In this document: one piece after another, positions 62,313-64,000 of the stretch
How the letters are laid out: every line of letters begins with the position of its first letter
Numbering within the stretch: the first letter of the stretch is position 1
Assembly: GCA_027493445.1 (NCBI GenBank)
Contig: JAOSKU010000001.1
Coordinates: forward strand, 248,001-312,000
Source of the DNA: Thermoleophilia bacterium
Lineage (GTDB): Bacteria; Actinomycetota; Thermoleophilia; RBG-16-64-13
Reading direction: 5' to 3'
Length of the DNA stretch: 64,000 bases
Position numbers and translations under genes: made by a program
Notes under the pieces: generated by a model
Told to the model about the DNA's origin: nothing
Databases searched by the model: none
Seen by the model: only the letters and a program-made list of their open reading frames with translations

Positions 62313-63730
62313 GCTCCATCCAGACGACACCCGCCGACCTCCCCCCTGCGCACGACGCCGGCCCTTCCCTCGCCTCTTTGAAGCGCGTGCACTTCATAGG
62401 CATCGGCGGGGCCGGTATGAGCGGCATCGCCCTCGTGCTCAGCAAGCGGGGCTACCGCGTGGCTGGCTCCGATCTGAAGCCTTCCCGCTACACGGCCCTG
62501 CTCGAGCTGGCCGGCGTCCCCGTCATCGTGGGACACGACGCGGCCAACGTTGACTCGCCCGACGTGGTGGTGATCTCCTCGGCCATTCCCGAGGACAACC
62601 AGGAGCTGCTCGAGGCTCACCGGCGCGGACTGCCGGTGGTCAAGCGGGCCCAGGCCCTGGCCTGGCTGATGGAAGGCTCTCGAGGTATCGCCGTATGTGG
62701 CACCCACGGCAAGACCACCACCACCTCCATGATCAGCCGCGTGCTCGTCGACGCCGGACGGGACCCATCGTTCCTGGTGGGGGGCGAGCTCAACGACTTG
62801 GGTTCCAATGCACGCCACGGTTCGGGGGAGTTCCTGGTGTGCGAGGCCGATGAATCCGACGGTTCGCTCCTGTTCCTGCGACCCGAGGTGGCCGTCGTCA
62901 CCAACCTCGAACTCGATCACCACAGCCACTATCTGCACGTGGAGGATGTGGCCTCCGTCTTCCGGCGTTTCATCGGTCACCTGCCCCGGCACGGTCGACT
63001 GGTCTATTGGGCGGACGACGCCAGGCTTGCGGCCTTGGCCGCCGAGGCGAATGCCCGCACGTGCTCCTATGGCTTGAGCCCCGGGAGTGACTACGAGGCC
63101 CGCGAGGTCCGCCTCAGCCACGGCGGGAGCTCCTTCGAGGTCTGGCGGCATGGGCACCGGCTGGCCCATGCCGACCTGGTGGTGCCCGGTCAGCACAACA
63201 TCCTGAACGCCCTGGCCTGCTTCGCCGCCCTGGGTGAGCTGGGCATCTCGCCGGGCACCATCGCTTCGTCCCTGCGCAGCTTCACGGGGGCCACCCGCCG
63301 TTTTCAGTGGAAGGGAGAAAGAGGAGGGGTGAGCGTCGTCGATGATTACGCCCACCATCCCACGGAGCTGAAGGCTACCCTGCGCGCCGCCCGCACGGGG
63401 GAGTGGGACCGTGTCATCGCGGTCTTCCAGCCACACTTGTACTCGCGCACCCGCTACCTGCACGACGAGTTCGCTCGAGCCCTACTGGAGGCCGATCTGG
63501 CCGTGGTGACCGACGTGTACGGGGCCCGCGAGCAGCCTCAGCCCGGAGTGACCGGCAAGCTCATCGTCGACAGCATCCTCCGCCTGAGTCCGCGCTTCCC
63601 GGTGGCCTACTTGCCGAGGCTCACGGCCATCGAGGAGTACTTGGAGCGCGTTGCTCAGCCCGGCGACCTGCTGCTCACGATGGGCGCGGGGGACGTCCAC
63701 CGGGTGGGCGAGCGCTTCCTGGGTCAGTGA
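62309..63730 (+). CDS. murC: UDP-N-acetylmuramate-L-alanine ligase
   Basis: 473 residues. VHFIGIGGAGMSGIALVLSK, ATP site VCGTHGKTTTTSMI near 130, CEADESDGSLLFL, NLELDHHSHY, and C-terminal VVDDYAHHPTELKATLRAAR and FQPHLYSRTRYLHDEFARAL. ATG 62309. The stop overlaps the murB start (GTGA). Confidence 0.96.
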   Translation: MSSIQTTPADLPPAHDAGPSLASLKRVHFIGIGGAGMSGIALVLSKRGYRVAGSDLKPSRYTALLELAGVPVIVGHDAANVDSPDVVVISSAIPEDNQELLEAHRRGLPVVKRAQALAWLMEGSRGIAVCGTHGKTTTTSMISRVLVDAGRDPSFLVGGELNDLGSNARHGSGEFLVCEADESDGSLLFLRPEVAVVTNLELDHHSHYLHVEDVASVFRRFIGHLPRHGRLVYWADDARLAALAAEANARTCSYGLSPGSDYEAREVRLSHGGSSFEVWRHGHRLAHADLVVPGQHNILNALACFAALGELGISPGTIASSLRSFTGATRRFQWKGERGGVSVVDDYAHHPTELKATLRAARTGEWDRVIAVFQPHLYSRTRYLHDEFARALLEADLAVVTDVYGAREQPQPGVTGKLIVDSILRLSPRFPVAYLPRLTAIEEYLERVAQPGDLLLTMGAGDVHRVGERFLGQ

Positions 63731-64000
63731 GGGTGCCGGTGGATGTCTTGTCGGGCGCTGTGCTCCAGGCGGTCCTGGCTCTCAGTGCCGAGCCTGACAT
63801 GCGTCTTTGGCGCCGGGCTCCGCTGGCGCCGTTCACTACCATAGGCGTGGGCGGCCGGGGGGCGGTGCTGGTCACGGTGGCCACGCCCGAGGCGGCGGCG
63901 CGGGCCCTTGCCATCCTGACCGAGACCCGGGTTCCCTGGGCCGCGTTGGGTGCCGGCTCGAACGTGGTCGTCGCCGACAGCGGCTACACGGGGGTCATCC
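63727..64000 (+). CDS. murB: UDP-N-acetylenolpyruvoylglucosamine reductase, N-terminal part (cut by window)
   Basis: GTG 63727 overlaps the murC stop and opens a frame to the window end. PLAPFTTIGVGGRGAVLVTV is the FAD-binding entry and LGAGSNVVVADSGYTGVI is the FAD-binding PP-loop-like segment of MurB. The first 30 residues are not conserved. Its place after murC is standard in this cluster. Confidence 0.92.
   Translation, partial: MRVPVDVLSGAVLQAVLALSAEPDMRLWRRAPLAPFTTIGVGGRGAVLVTVATPEAAARALAILTETRVPWAALGAGSNVVVADSGYTGVI

Overview
This is a GC-rich bacterial chromosome segment, almost entirely coding, with mostly head-to-tail operons. It has overlapping ATGA/GTGA gene junctions, many GTG starts, and tRNA genes that only sometimes encode CCA. 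The MurE DNPR motif points to meso-diaminopimelate peptidoglycan. Gene order (mreBCD-mrdA-rodA, radical SAM/DUF2344, rng-rplU-rpmA-obgE-proBA-nadD, and a classic mraZ-led division cluster), Rex, an AddAB/AdnAB-type nuclease and putative leaderless starts suggest a deep-branching actinobacterial lineage. That placement is inference; no rRNA is present.

Layout. 1-5.1 kb: helicase-nuclease pair (the first gene is cut by the window edge). 5.2-6.2 kb: tRNA-Pro and the redox repressor Rex, with a recognisable Rex operator. 6.2-8.1 kb (minus strand): ECF sigma factor and membrane anti-sigma factor. 8.2-10.4 kb: GCS2-type glutamate-cysteine ligase and a polytopic membrane protein. 10.7-13.7 kb: DUF1844 protein, methylthioadenosine-phosphorylase-like enzyme, sugar-nucleotide epimerase and a Lrp/AsnC ligand-domain protein. 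13.9-14.5 kb: five tRNA genes. 14.6-20.5 kb: protein quality control (tig-clpP-clpX-lon). 20.5-26.5 kb: valS-folC, two small membrane proteins, ndk, maf. 26.6-32.3 kb: elongasome operon mreB-mreC-mreD-mrdA-rodA. 32.4-44.2 kb: DUF697-like protein, B12-radical-SAM protein, DUF2344, rng, rplU, rpmA, obgE, proB, proA, nadD, LytR_C protein. 44.3-47.7 kb: ThiF/MoeB-type E1 enzyme, Rrf2 regulator, cysK, cysE. 48.1-50.4 kb: pcrA. 50.9-64 kb: the division and cell wall cluster mraZ-rsmH-ftsL-ftsI-murE-murF-mraY-murD-ftsW-murG-murC-murB, the last cut by the window edge.

Two patterns run across the window. First, a roughly 160-bp non-coding repeat with inverted termini (GAGCTCGTTTCA-like) and no transposase occupies at least nine intergenic gaps or gap fragments, some as tandem pairs. 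The termini co-vary between subfamilies, so it looks like a MITE or structured-RNA family. Second, seven conserved genes (addA, the GCS2 ligase, the radical SAM gene, thiF, ftsI, murF, murG) are broken by single-base indels, almost all in G or C runs. Because ftsI, murF and murG are normally indispensable, base-calling or assembly errors are the likeliest explanation. Each is annotated as one gene with the break marked.

No prophage, CRISPR array, toxin-antitoxin or defence island was found. The gene content is mostly housekeeping; the more unusual material is in the repeats, the regulatory sites and a few small or poorly known proteins.
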